Shown here: piece by piece, positions 33,780 through 42,153 of the stretch
Numbering within the stretch: the stretch's first letter is position 1
Layout of the letters: each line of letters starts with the position of its first letter
DNA from: Gammaproteobacteria bacterium
Lineage (GTDB): Bacteria > Pseudomonadota > Gammaproteobacteria > Pseudomonadales > Azotimanducaceae
Direction of reading: 5' to 3'
NCBI GenBank assembly: GCA_026713185.1
Contig: JAPOOX010000179.1
Span: forward strand, 1 to 42,153
DNA length: 42,153 nt
Translations under genes and position numbers: made by a program
Notes under the pieces: model-generated
Database searches by the model: none
What the model was told of the DNA's origin: nothing
Seen by the model: only the letters and a program-made list of their open reading frames with translations

Positions 33780-34502
33780 TCATGGTGATTGACTAAACCG
33801 TCCGGTCTGAATAAACGTGATTGTCTGTTCGATGACAACCGGCGCCCGCATGATAAAAGGATGAGAATGCGGCACGGTAATAAAGTCAGTCATACCGTCT
33901 ACTTTTGTGTTGTCTACGGACACCTTACCATCGTCAGGGTTGGGTAAAAACCGGGACAATATCGGATTGACCGTTTTTGTACCCGCGATAACGCCTGTTT
34001 CAAAATCAACAGGTCCCAAAGCTGCCGGAATACTGTTTCCACCGGTACCCAACTGTAAGCCCGCCGGGCCATTGACTGCCTTGAATAACGGCATATCCTT
34101 GAGTCTGTCGACGACCTGGCTGCCTTTGTTAGGCGGCGCCAGCATGACGACTCTGCCCAGTTGCGGTATTGTGTGATGTGCCAGATAGTATCGGAGCAGG
34201 ATGCCACCCAGTGAATGAGTAACGAAATGGATATCGTTGTTTTCCGGACATCCTGACAGGCCCTGTTCTATGGCGATGGGCGCCAGCTCCTGAATGTTAA
34301 GGTCACGAGATGGATAATTGACATTGGCAACGTTGTAGCCAGCTTCTTCCAAAGCATGCTCCATCCTGCCCATAGAAGCTGAAGTTCTGACCATACCATG
34401 GAGCAGAATGACACATTCTTCTGTACTGGATGCGTTCACAAAGTTTGGCAAAAGCAAAAGAACAGGATAGAGAAACCTCTGTACAACTTTCGTCATGCAC
34501 AT
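33780..34502 (-). CDS. Exported alpha/beta-hydrolase (lipase/esterase-like)
   Basis: 240 residues. The ATG at 34502 gives a compact signal peptide (MTKVVQRFLYPVLLLL...VNA) with AAGG 8 bases before; the frame extends to an ATG at 34556 with another weak site, which would make a long signal. Oxyanion motif LLHGMVRTS at 34-42 and nucleophile S97 in THSLGG, with a late Asp and a His in PHSHPFIM as catalytic partners. Such proteins resemble triacylglycerol lipases or PGAP1-like hydrolases. Secreted or periplasmic. It is divergent from the 2-hydroxyacid dehydrogenase at 34612. Confidence 0.88.
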   Translation of the reverse strand: MCMTKVVQRFLYPVLLLLPNFVNASSTEECVILLHGMVRTSASMGRMEHALEEAGYNVANVNYPSRDLNIQELAPIAIEQGLSGCPENNDIHFVTHSLGGILLRYYLAHHTIPQLGRVVMLAPPNKGSQVVDRLKDMPLFKAVNGPAGLQLGTGGNSIPAALGPVDFETGVIAGTKTVNPILSRFLPNPDDGKVSVDNTKVDGMTDFITVPHSHPFIMRAPVVIEQTITFIQTGRFSQSP

Positions 34503-34611
34503 ACTGTATACCTTAGAAAGCATGAGTTGAATCATTGTACTGTGCAAATTCTTCATATACCCTTCGTTGCTCGGTGAAATATCGTTATAGCAGCATTTGG
34601 GAGAATGGAAG

Positions 34612-35616
34612 ATGATTCGGGTACTTTGGCCTCAAACCCGTTGGAAGGATGAGTACGAGCCGGAACTGGAAGGGTTGGGTTGTGGCATCAAAGCAGAATT
34701 TGTTGATCGCTACAGAGATGTCACAGAAGAACAATGGAGAAAATGCGATGGTATCGTGGGAGCGCCCCCACCGCTGAAATACATGGGAATGCTGGACAGG
34801 TGCCGAATCTTCGTCAAACCGGCGGTAGGATACGACGAGGTTAATTTAAAAGCATGGGGAGATCTCGGGATTCCAGTGTGCAATACGCCTGATTACGGCA
34901 CCAGAGAGGTTGCTGATCATGCCATGGGGATGATTCTGACCCTGACAAAGAGTATTGCGTTTCATGATGAATGCCTGCGTCAGGAACCATTGAAAAACTG
35001 GCGTCCCGCGTTAAATCCCTTTGGACAGAGGCTGGCAGACTGTACTCTCGGTGTGGTCGGTCTGGGCAGAATTGGCAGTGCCACTGCTCTTCGGGCCAAG
35101 GCCTTTGATATGGATGTGGTGTTTTACGATCCCTACAAGCCGAATGGTTACGAACTTTCCATGGGTATCCGCAGGGCGGAATCACTGCAGGAATTGTTTG
35201 GTCAGAGTGAGATCATTACCATCCATACTCCACTGAATGATGAAACCCGCAATCTGATCAACGCTGATGTCCTTTCGGCTTCAAAAAAAGGAATCATCAT
35301 TGTGAATACAGCCAGGGGCCCCGTGATTGACATAGATGCACTGCACGATGCAATGAAAGATAATACCGTGCTTGCCGCCGGACTGGATGTATTGCCTGAC
35401 GAGCCTGCCAATCTTGAAAAACAGCTGATCAGGGCATGGCATGAAGGTGACGACTGGCTGCGGCATCGGTTGATTGTGACGCCTCACTCTGCATTCTTCA
35501 CACCGCAAAGTATGCATGATATCCGTGCGTTTTCGGCCAGGACAGCGGCGCGATATCTGCGCGACGGACGGCTGGAAAACTGCGTCAATGAAGCGTATTT
35601 GAATATACGACGGTAG
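34612..35616 (+). CDS. D-isomer specific 2-hydroxyacid dehydrogenase
   Basis: 334 residues from ATG 34612, with GGGAG 8 bases ahead; a TTG five codons upstream is the rejected start. Rossmann motif GLGRIG at 150-155, catalytic R235 (NTARGPV), E264 (PDEP) and H292 (TPHSAF), in a C-terminal-binding-protein / phosphoglycerate dehydrogenase-like layout. D173 after the second strand (FYDPY) suggests NAD. It differs from the one at 8369 in length and details and is not a close copy. Followed by a 129-base Fur-controlled gap. Confidence 0.92.
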   Translation: MIRVLWPQTRWKDEYEPELEGLGCGIKAEFVDRYRDVTEEQWRKCDGIVGAPPPLKYMGMLDRCRIFVKPAVGYDEVNLKAWGDLGIPVCNTPDYGTREVADHAMGMILTLTKSIAFHDECLRQEPLKNWRPALNPFGQRLADCTLGVVGLGRIGSATALRAKAFDMDVVFYDPYKPNGYELSMGIRRAESLQELFGQSEIITIHTPLNDETRNLINADVLSASKKGIIIVNTARGPVIDIDALHDAMKDNTVLAAGLDVLPDEPANLEKQLIRAWHEGDDWLRHRLIVTPHSAFFTPQSMHDIRAFSARTAARYLRDGRLENCVNEAYLNIRR

Positions 35617-35678
35617 GTATCCTGTTCGCCTGATAAAGTTCCGGCAAAATTGATCCCTTAAATGATAATAAATACTAT

Positions 35679-35708
35679 TTGACTGTTGATAATAATTATC
35701 ATTAAGAT
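35679..35708 (+). promoter_or_regulatory. Promoter overlapping a Fur box
   Basis: TTGACT (35679-35684), 18 bases, then TAAGAT (35703-35708). GATAATAATTATCATTAAG at 35688-35706 matches 15 of 19 bases of the Fur consensus and lies between the two hexamers, so iron-loaded Fur would block transcription of the receptor. A second half-site-like GATAATAAATA lies at 35664. Confidence 0.7.
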
Positions 35709-35745
35709 TATTATTCTTTTATATGTTGCATTGAGTGATTCGCAG

Positions 35746-38016
35746 ATGAAGGATAATAGAATACACGGAGTATCAGGCTTTTTGGTATCACTGGGTATGA
35801 TCAGCAGTATGGCTGCTGTTCAGGCTGATGAAACCGAGACATCTGCCTTTCTGGAAGAAATCGTCATCGTTGGTGAAAAAACCCGCCAAAACCAGATTTC
35901 TGGCGCCGCACACTATATCGGTCCGGATAAACTGGCAGAATTCGCCTACAGCGATATACAAAGGGTTTTACGCCAGGTGCCTGGTGTTTCCATCCAGGTC
36001 GAGGACGGCTATGGTCTGCGGCCCAATATCAGTATCCGGGGGGTGGCTACTGAACGCAGTGGAAGAATAACCCTGCTGGAAGACAATGTGCTTGTTTCAC
36101 CTGCACCGTATTCGGCGCCGTCCGCTTATTATTTCCCCACCACCGGGCGGATGCATGCCATCGAAATTCTCAAGGGACCGGCCGCCATCACCCAGGGTCC
36201 ATACACTATCGGTGGTGCCATGAATATGGTATCAACGCCGATACCGGTAAAGGCAAAGGGCAGTATTATGGTCGATGCCGGTGAAGACAAAGAGCGGCGG
36301 GTACATGGCACTTACGGCGCCCGTCATGAAAGCGGCTGGGGCTTTCTGCTGGAAACCCATCAGTGGCAGTCTGATGGTTATCAGAACATAGATCGAAGTT
36401 CTCGCGATACCGGTCTTGATGTCGCTGATTACACTGTCAAACTGGGCTATGCGGCATTGGATTCACGGCACCGGTTTGAACTGAAGTTGCAGTATGCAGA
36501 CCAGGACTCGCAACAGAGCTATCTGGGACTGACCGACAGTGATTTCGCCAGGGATGCTTACCGACGCTATGGTATATCCGCACTGGATAACATCAATACG
36601 GAACATGAACAGCAGATTATCAGGTATCAGTTTGAACTCTCAGAGCAACTGATGTTTACCGCAACGGCATATAACAACGAACACGAAAGGAACTGGTTCA
36701 AAACCGAGGGAATTGATTTTGACGGCAGTGCCAGTGCCGAAGTAATGTCAAGGACCAGTTGGTTCAATGTGGTCCAGGCAGTCAATACCGGGAATTCTCT
36801 GGCGGGTTTCAGTGCAGTGGAGTTACAGGCTGTTCTTGATGGTACGCTGGATACGGCGCCAGGCAGTATACAGATACGTTCCAATGCCCGCTCTTACTTC
36901 TCCCGAGGGTACCAGTTTGAGTTGGACTGGCAGACTGACATCGGCAGCGTGACGCATGAAATCAATGTCGGCGTTAGATTGCATGAGGACGAAGAAGACC
37001 GGTTGCAGCGCAATAGCAGTTATCGTCAGGTCAACGGGCAGTTGCAATCCAATGATCCTGGTTTACCGGGTAATGCAGGTAACAGGGTCCAGGAAGCGAA
37101 GGCCGCTTCCCTGTACATCCAGGATCGTATTGAATCCGGCAAGTGGGTGGTCACACCAGGATTGCGCTATGAAAATATTGACCAGGTCAGAACCAGGTAC
37201 GAAATCCGCAATGGCAGGACTGCAAACCCTGCAGACCGGTCAGCGGCCAATATTCGCGATACCCGGGAGAATCATACCGAAGTCTGGTTACCCGGTATTG
37301 GTGCTGCCTATGCGTACAACAAGAATCTGAGTGTAATTGCGGGCATACACAAGGGATTTACCGCACCGAGTAATTCCCCCGGTGTGGATGCGGAAGAAGC
37401 ACTGAATTATGAGTTTGGATTCAGACACGGCGCCGGCAAAACCGATACGGAGATCATCCTGTTCTTCAGCGACTATGACAATCTGCTGGGTGAATGTACC
37501 GCATCTTCCGGTTCTGACTGTACGGTTGGTGATGCATTCAATGGTGACGCAGCATCAGTTTCAGGCGCCGAATTCATGCTGGCAACCAGTCTGGGATCAT
37601 CGAGCCGGTATTCGATACCGTTGACGTTCAACTATACCTGGATCAACAGTGAGTTCGATTCTGACGTTGCTGACACCGACTTCTTTGGTGATGTCAAAAA
37701 AGGTGACCCGATTCCATACATACCCGAACACCAGTTAAGTCTGGGTATTGGATATGAATCAGGTTCATGGCGAGGCAGCCTGAGTGCAACCTGGGTTGAT
37801 GAAGTCTGTGTCAGGGCATCCTGTACCGAATTTGAACGGACAGACAGTTCTTTAACGTTGGATATCGCTGCCAGCTACGATGCAGGTGCAGCGGTGACGC
37901 TTTTCGGCAAGGTGGAAAACCTGACTTCTACGGATAATATCGTGGGGCGTCATCCCTATGGGGCTCGACCAAACAAGGGTCGAAACCTGATTGTTGGCGT
38001 TCGATACAACTTCTGA
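35746..38016 (+). CDS. TonB-dependent outer-membrane receptor, FecA-like
   Basis: Imports iron-siderophore type ligands across the outer membrane using the TonB motor. 756 residues. The ATG at 35746 opens a signal peptide ending at VQA, then a TonB box-like EEIVIVGE around residue 40. The plug (about 45-165) has RVLRQVPGVSIQ, ISIRGVATERSG, EILKGPAAI and GGAMNMVSTPIP; the remainder is a 22-strand barrel ending in the aromatic VGVRYNF. The plug resembles FecA, but the N-terminal signalling domain of FecA is absent. The Fur box upstream supports iron control. The ligand is not predictable. Converges on the FabI-like gene (gap 11 bases). Confidence 0.92.
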   Translation: MKDNRIHGVSGFLVSLGMISSMAAVQADETETSAFLEEIVIVGEKTRQNQISGAAHYIGPDKLAEFAYSDIQRVLRQVPGVSIQVEDGYGLRPNISIRGVATERSGRITLLEDNVLVSPAPYSAPSAYYFPTTGRMHAIEILKGPAAITQGPYTIGGAMNMVSTPIPVKAKGSIMVDAGEDKERRVHGTYGARHESGWGFLLETHQWQSDGYQNIDRSSRDTGLDVADYTVKLGYAALDSRHRFELKLQYADQDSQQSYLGLTDSDFARDAYRRYGISALDNINTEHEQQIIRYQFELSEQLMFTATAYNNEHERNWFKTEGIDFDGSASAEVMSRTSWFNVVQAVNTGNSLAGFSAVELQAVLDGTLDTAPGSIQIRSNARSYFSRGYQFELDWQTDIGSVTHEINVGVRLHEDEEDRLQRNSSYRQVNGQLQSNDPGLPGNAGNRVQEAKAASLYIQDRIESGKWVVTPGLRYENIDQVRTRYEIRNGRTANPADRSAANIRDTRENHTEVWLPGIGAAYAYNKNLSVIAGIHKGFTAPSNSPGVDAEEALNYEFGFRHGAGKTDTEIILFFSDYDNLLGECTASSGSDCTVGDAFNGDAASVSGAEFMLATSLGSSSRYSIPLTFNYTWINSEFDSDVADTDFFGDVKKGDPIPYIPEHQLSLGIGYESGSWRGSLSATWVDEVCVRASCTEFERTDSSLTLDIAASYDAGAAVTLFGKVENLTSTDNIVGRHPYGARPNKGRNLIVGVRYNF

Positions 38017-38027
38017 GAGAGTTGTTA

Positions 38028-38801
38028 TCAACCCATCACGTGGTATCCACCGTCCACGAAGTGAATGCCACCGGTCATTCCTCTGGAATTGGGTCCGACC
38101 AGAAACGCCATGAGTTCGCCGACTTCAAGTGGAGTACTCAATCGTCCCAGAGGGGCTCTTTCCCTTGTGGTCTTGAGCAGGTTATCAAAATCCTGAATGC
38201 CTGCTGCCGCCCTCGTCAGGATTGCACCTGCGGATATGGCGTGAACCCGGATGTCATGCGGCCCCAATTCATCCGCCAGATAGCGCACACAGGATTCCAG
38301 AGCGGCTTTCATGGGACCCATGAAGTGATAATTACCCATTACCCTCTGTGCGCCAAGGTAGGTCATGGTAACCAAAGAACCTTGTGTTTTTTTCAGTAAC
38401 GGTTCACTGAGTTTTGCCACCACCAGAAAGGAGTGGCAGGACACCTGCATGGCAAAGTTGAAATCCTGGAGTGGTATATCAATGAGCCTGCTGGTCGTCA
38501 TGGCTTTGGTGGCAGATGCCATGGCATGCATCACAAAGTCGACCTGTCCCCAGGTCCGGGTAATCGTTTCAAACACCATTTCCACTTCACCTTCTCTGGT
38601 GATATCGAAAGGCATTACCAGCTCATCCCGAACGCCGAGATCTTCGGCCAGGGGTTTGACGAATGGCAACGCCTTGTCATTGAGATAGGTCACAGCGAGT
38701 TCGGCTCCCTGATCCCGGCACACCTTGGCACAGCCGTAAGCAATGCTCTTGTCGTTGGCGATACCGATGATCAGCCCTTTCTTCCCGGATAGTGGTTTCA
38801 C
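38028..38801 (-). CDS. FabI-like enoyl-ACP reductase
   Basis: 257 residues, GTG start at 38801 with GAAG just before. The NAD site GIANDKSIAYG at 13-23, Y148, Y158 and K165 (NYHFMGPMK), spaced as in FabI (Y-x6-K), and a late FVDGGYHV. Reduces the enoyl-ACP double bond in fatty acid synthesis. The segment after residue 90 (HAMASATKAM) differs from the SxGFAPxD type loop of E. coli FabI, and the run 104-125 is also unlike it, so a side role (a variant reductase for a special fatty acid) is possible. Symbol not given because the divergence leaves the exact role open. Confidence 0.85.
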   Translation of the reverse strand: MKPLSGKKGLIIGIANDKSIAYGCAKVCRDQGAELAVTYLNDKALPFVKPLAEDLGVRDELVMPFDITREGEVEMVFETITRTWGQVDFVMHAMASATKAMTTSRLIDIPLQDFNFAMQVSCHSFLVVAKLSEPLLKKTQGSLVTMTYLGAQRVMGNYHFMGPMKAALESCVRYLADELGPHDIRVHAISAGAILTRAAAGIQDFDNLLKTTRERAPLGRLSTPLEVGELMAFLVGPNSRGMTGGIHFVDGGYHVMG

Positions 38802-38896
38802 AGTTTCTTCATGACCAAATCAGTTATCGAGTATTCGAGCGGAGAGTGTTTGTGATACCCGATATATCATAAACAAGCCTTGTAGTACAACACACG

Positions 38897-38992
38897 GGGA
38901 GTCTTGACGGCCACGCGAACAACATCTTTTTAGCCAAGAAATCAGGGAGTCTTGACGGCCACGCGAACAACATCTTTATAGCAAAGAAATCA
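38897..38992. repeat. 48-bp tandem duplication upstream of the FabI-like gene
   Basis: Two head-to-tail copies of 48 bases (38897-38944, 38945-38992), differing at only two or three positions near their 3' end (TTTTTAGCC versus TTTATAGCA). Contains TTGACGGCC in each. It fills the gap between the SPFH gene stop (39003) and the FabI-like start. Confidence 0.85.
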
Positions 38993-39002
38993 GGCTGGAG
39001 GA

Positions 39003-39929
39003 CTAATCTGATTTTTTGACGAGATTGTCCATTCCCAGGTTATCCACCCAGCCAGTATACTGCGCGATATTGGATGGCAATATGATCCTGGAATTTTCCA
39101 GGGAGTTGAGAGTGTCGATATAGCGCTCACTGATCTGCATCCTGAGCGCTTCGCTGCCCCCTTTCATGGTAATCACGGCTGCGATCTTTTCGATAGACTC
39201 GGCGGTAGCCGCGGCAATCGACAGGATTTCTTCGGATCGTCCTTCCGCTTCGTTGATCCGCCGCTGCTTTTCACCTTCAGATATATTGACCATCTCGGTT
39301 TTTAATCCTTCGGAACGATTGATCCTGCTTTGCTTGTCACCCTCGCTGGTAGCCATTATCGCCCGGCGTTCACGCTCTGCCCGCACCTGTTTCTCCATTG
39401 CGTTGCGCACTGTTCCTGGCGGTGTGAGATTTTTGATTTCATAGCGATGCACCCGGATTCCCCAGCTAGCTCCAGCTTCATCAAGAACTTCAACCACTTT
39501 GGCGCTGATAACATCACGCTCCTCAAAGGTTCGATCAAGGTCCAGCGTACCGATGACCGAACGCGTTGTGGTTTTGGCTAACTGTACTGCCGCGAAACGA
39601 TAATCAGTAATGCCGTAACTCGCCTTCACAGGGTCGATAACAGACATATAAATGACTCCATCGACTGAAACCTGAACCTCGTCTCTTGTGAAACATTCCT
39701 GGGGTGGAACATCAATGGCTTCCTCACGCAGGTCCTGGACAAAGGTGACCTTGTCCATGAATGGAATCAGTGCATGGAACCCGGCGTCCAGCGTTTTGTT
39801 ATAACGCCCCAAACGCTCGACAATATGGGAGGTCTGGGTCGACACCAGCCGTATGGACTGGAAAAATTTGAAAATCAGGAGCAGGAAAAAGATACCCCAG
39901 ATTGCCATAACGATATATTCCATCATCAT
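39003..39929 (-). CDS. SPFH/band-7 (stomatin/prohibitin-like) membrane protein
   Basis: 308 residues. One N-terminal membrane helix (about 6-22), a band-7 domain (HIVERLGRYNKTLDAGFHALIPF), and a long coiled helix region with RINRSEGLKTEMVNISEGEKQ and EKQRRINEAEGRSEEI. Forms membrane oligomers that organise lipids or proteases. AGGAGG lies in the end of the upstream gene, 9 bases before the first ATG. Third gene of an nfeD - SPFH - SPFH operon. The C-terminal tail has no C-terminal PDZ or protease part. Confidence 0.92.
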   Translation of the reverse strand: MMMEYIVMAIWGIFFLLLIFKFFQSIRLVSTQTSHIVERLGRYNKTLDAGFHALIPFMDKVTFVQDLREEAIDVPPQECFTRDEVQVSVDGVIYMSVIDPVKASYGITDYRFAAVQLAKTTTRSVIGTLDLDRTFEERDVISAKVVEVLDEAGASWGIRVHRYEIKNLTPPGTVRNAMEKQVRAERERRAIMATSEGDKQSRINRSEGLKTEMVNISEGEKQRRINEAEGRSEEILSIAAATAESIEKIAAVITMKGGSEALRMQISERYIDTLNSLENSRIILPSNIAQYTGWVDNLGMDNLVKKSD

Positions 39930-39931
39930 TG

Positions 39932-40861
39932 TCAGGATCCTCCTTTCCCAGGTGTTTGAATTGTATGCGATACCTGGTCTATACCGGCAAAGAAGCTCTC
40001 CATTTGCGCCATTTCTTTTGGCACGATGGCAACATCCGCATCTTTAAAGAGTTGTCCCAGACGGTCGACATATTGCTCGACAAGTTTCAGGTTCATTGCG
40101 CCCTGTCCACCCGGTTTACTGATAGCATCGGCAATCAATTGACTGCCGGTGGCCGTCGCCGCTGCAAGAATTGAAATTTCCCGGGCACGGCCCTGTGCTT
40201 CGTTAATTCTCTTCTGGCGTTCGCCTTCGGACAGATTGATGGCCTCCTGTCGTTCGCCTTCAGACAGATTGATGGTTGAATCCTTTGCGGCATTGGCCAG
40301 TGTAATGTCCGCCCGCTTGGCACGTTCGGCTTCCATTTGCTTTTCCAATGTCTCAATAACATTGAGGGAGGGAGTGATATTCATGACTTCGTAACGCAGT
40401 ACTTTAATGCCCCAGGGTTCCGATGCCTGGTCGATTTCGGTCACAATGGTTTCGTTCAGACGTTCCCGTTCGGAAAAGGTCTCACTGAGTCTCAATTTAC
40501 CAACCTCGGATCGGACGGTTGTCTGCGCCAGATTCACCGCTGCCACCAGGTAGTCTTCGATACCATAACTTGCTTTATAGGCATCCATGATCTTGATATA
40601 GAGCAAGCCATCGACGGCAACCTGAATGTTGTCGCGGCTGATACAGCTTTGATCCGGGATGTTAAGGCACTGCTCACGTGTTTCGTGTCTGTAGGCAACA
40701 CGGTCGAAGAATGGGATGAGAAAGTGAAGCCCGGGTTCCAGGACCGCACGGAACTTTCCAAGCCGTTCGATGACGGCCTGGGAGCGCATGGGAATGATGA
40801 GAATCAATTTATACAGAATGATTCCCACCACAATGAGGAAAAAAGTCAGGTAAGTGAGCAC
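39932..40861 (-). CDS. SPFH/band-7 (stomatin/prohibitin-like) membrane protein, paralogue
   Basis: 309 residues. The start is GTG 40861 because AGGAGG lies 6 bases upstream, inside the longer frame that begins at 40885. Membrane helix about 5-25, then IERLGKFRAVLEPGLHFLIPF, then a coiled region with the small internal repeat NLSEGERQ twice (EAINLSEGERQKRINEAQ). Related to the SPFH gene just downstream but clearly different, so an old duplication. It overlaps the end of the NfeD gene region by adjacency (14-base gap). Confidence 0.9.
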   Translation of the reverse strand: MLTYLTFFLIVVGIILYKLILIIPMRSQAVIERLGKFRAVLEPGLHFLIPFFDRVAYRHETREQCLNIPDQSCISRDNIQVAVDGLLYIKIMDAYKASYGIEDYLVAAVNLAQTTVRSEVGKLRLSETFSERERLNETIVTEIDQASEPWGIKVLRYEVMNITPSLNVIETLEKQMEAERAKRADITLANAAKDSTINLSEGERQEAINLSEGERQKRINEAQGRAREISILAAATATGSQLIADAISKPGGQGAMNLKLVEQYVDRLGQLFKDADVAIVPKEMAQMESFFAGIDQVSHTIQTPGKGGS

Positions 40862-40874
40862 GGCTGTCCTCCTT

Positions 40875-41360
40875 TCAAGTATCACTCTCCGGTAAAGTCT
40901 TCTCTATGGAGTCGACAGGTTTAACGAGCAGAGTGATATTCTCTCGCGAAACAATTCTGGCAGTGCTGCCGATGGCAATTTCCTGTCCATCACCCAGTGC
41001 TTTCCATTGGGTGCCTTTGAATTTCACCATTCCTGCCTTGTCGGCAGGACCGATGGTTTTGATGACTTCGACAAATTCGTCCAGATCGTCCAGAAGCTCC
41101 TCCGTGTTGGCAACGGTGGAATCTCCCTCTATGAAGCGGCTGATAAACGATCTCAGAATGATCACCAGACCCAGGGATGAAATAAAGAACAGGGTCAGGG
41201 CACCGCTCCATGTGGATACCAGACCAATATAGATGGCGCCCGCAACTATGACGCAGGCAGCGCCGAGAAAGACTACGATGCCACCGGGAATGATCAGTTC
41301 CAGTAACATGATCACTACGCCTACGACCAACCAACCCAGGGGATTCAGTAATATGTCCAT
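40875..41360 (-). CDS. NfeD-family membrane protein
   Basis: 161 residues from ATG 41360; an upstream TTG at 41396 adds 12 residues without a better signal. Two to three membrane helices (about 8-75: LGWLVVGVVIMLLELIIPGGIVVFLG, split, and GALTLFFISSLGLVIILRSF) then a soluble OB-fold (MVKFKGTQWKALGDGQEI, IGSTARIVSREN). NfeD proteins pair with SPFH proteins as membrane-domain assembly partners, which fits its place at the head of this three-gene operon. Confidence 0.92.
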   Translation of the reverse strand: MDILLNPLGWLVVGVVIMLLELIIPGGIVVFLGAACVIVAGAIYIGLVSTWSGALTLFFISSLGLVIILRSFISRFIEGDSTVANTEELLDDLDEFVEVIKTIGPADKAGMVKFKGTQWKALGDGQEIAIGSTARIVSRENITLLVKPVDSIEKTLPESDT

Positions 41361-41478
41361 ACGGATGATTGGATATGTTTCGACATAATATGTCAAGCTT
41401 TATTCTAATGAATTCTATGGTGCTGGTATCTTCATGTTTCTGTTTCCCGTGACCATCTTGTCAATGGCAGACGGCGAA

Positions 41479-42153
41479 TCAGTAGTCTTCTACAGTATTT
41501 TCAAAGACAAAGCCGTCCTCGGCCATCACCAGCCGGTGCCGGTCTCCTGCCGCTTCAGGATTTGTTTCTTCATATCCGGCATCCCCCGTCCACATCGCTA
41601 CTCGTGTTCCATCACTGCGCATACCGATCCTGGTCCTGTAGACCTTGTGCGGATTGGACCTGAACCGGGAAATAATGTCCGCCACCGAGTCGTACAGAGT
41701 CAATTGATGCAGGGTGACCCAGGTGGGTGGCACAAGATCAATTTCACCCCTGGCGTGTCTGTCCAGTGCAGCCGAAGGTTGTATCCACTCATGGTCCTGG
41801 ATTTCGTGGCCATCCACGTTAACCGGTTCAAAGGACGTAACCGATGTGGCAAAGAACCATGTGGCGTATCTTACGGGTGATGTGGATGGCGGTGTCCAAT
41901 GGGAAAACTGGATCAGATCGTCCGTGTGAACCAGCAGATTGGCTTCCTCCATGGTTTCCCTTGCTGCTGCTCTCCTGGCTGTCTGATTGATATCACCATC
42001 TTCAGCATGATCCTCCGGGTCTATCCTGCCGCCCGGGAATACCCACATACCGCCAAAATGGACTTTGGATGTCCTGTGCAGCATCAGGACTTCCACTCCG
42101 CTATCCCCGTCCTTAAGGATGACCACAGTTGCCGCGGGAATCGCCGGTACGCC
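41479..42153 (-). CDS. Nudix hydrolase (5' end cut by window)
   Basis: At least 225 residues; the frame stays open to the last base, reading GVPAIPAATVVILKD before the first possible GTG at 42126, so the true start is outside. Nudix fold: VFPGGRIDPEDHA, then a stretched box whose end is RETMEEANLL (Glu residues binding Mg). Insertion in the box and the C-terminal DLVPPTWVTLHQL resemble CoA- or ADP-ribose-type pyrophosphatases. Hydrolyses a nucleoside diphosphate linked to X; the exact X is unknown. Ends 83 bases before the NfeD start on the opposite side. Confidence 0.88.
   Translation of the reverse strand, partial: GVPAIPAATVVILKDGDSGVEVLMLHRTSKVHFGGMWVFPGGRIDPEDHAEDGDINQTARRAAARETMEEANLLVHTDDLIQFSHWTPPSTSPVRYATWFFATSVTSFEPVNVDGHEIQDHEWIQPSAALDRHARGEIDLVPPTWVTLHQLTLYDSVADIISRFRSNPHKVYRTRIGMRSDGTRVAMWTGDAGYEETNPEAAGDRHRLVMAEDGFVFENTVEDY

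Overview
The window looks like a chromosomal stretch of a free-living, aerobic, probably marine gammaproteobacterium. This is inferred from the mixture of gene families (sulfatases, many short-chain dehydrogenases and 2-hydroxyacid dehydrogenases, a TonB-dependent receptor with a Fur box, an aa3-type oxidase with cytochrome c domains on subunit II), balanced base composition and gene-dense layout. No rRNA, tRNA, CRISPR array, transposase, integrase or phage gene was seen. Genes at both ends are cut by the window.

Region 1 (1-10.6 kb) is a catabolic and accessory block: a truncated arylsulfatase, a large exported TPR / haem-motif / FG-GAP protein, an SDR plus a second sulfatase, a PPOX-fold flavoprotein-like gene, another SDR, a 2-hydroxyacid dehydrogenase and a metal-dependent amidohydrolase. 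Copies of a short repeat (core GGGGTCAGGTCCATTTT) sit in four intergenic gaps here, once as a head-to-head pair forming a long hairpin.

Region 2 (10.6-15.8 kb) has an exported TPR protein divergent from a run of four lipoprotein genes led by an S41 protease; three of the four have no function I can name. Region 3 (15.8-22.8 kb) holds MaoC hydratase with a CmcJ-like oxygenase (overlapping genes), an aldo/keto reductase, an LplT-PlsC fusion (lysophospholipid flippase plus acyltransferase), a GST, and a malate/lactate dehydrogenase overlapping an enoyl-CoA hydratase.

Region 4 (22.8-31.9 kb) is respiratory: a 314-bp control region with three 23-bp direct repeats and a strong promoter, then coxB (with a diheme tail), coxA, two subunit III genes, subunit IV and ctaB, convergent with a diheme cytochrome c that closely resembles the CoxB tail. 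Next comes a three-gene set ending in a diheme cytochrome c peroxidase, preceded by an FNR-like site.

Region 5 (31.9-42.2 kb) has an SDR, a Gfo/Idh/MocA oxidoreductase, an exported lipase-like hydrolase, a second 2-hydroxyacid dehydrogenase, a Fur-controlled TonB-dependent receptor, a FabI-like reductase, a 48-bp tandem duplication, an NfeD plus two SPFH protein operon, and a truncated Nudix hydrolase. The best leads for something undescribed are the cox control repeats, the CoxB tail/free cytochrome pair, the lipoprotein cluster, the TPR-haem-FG-GAP protein and the dispersed repeat.
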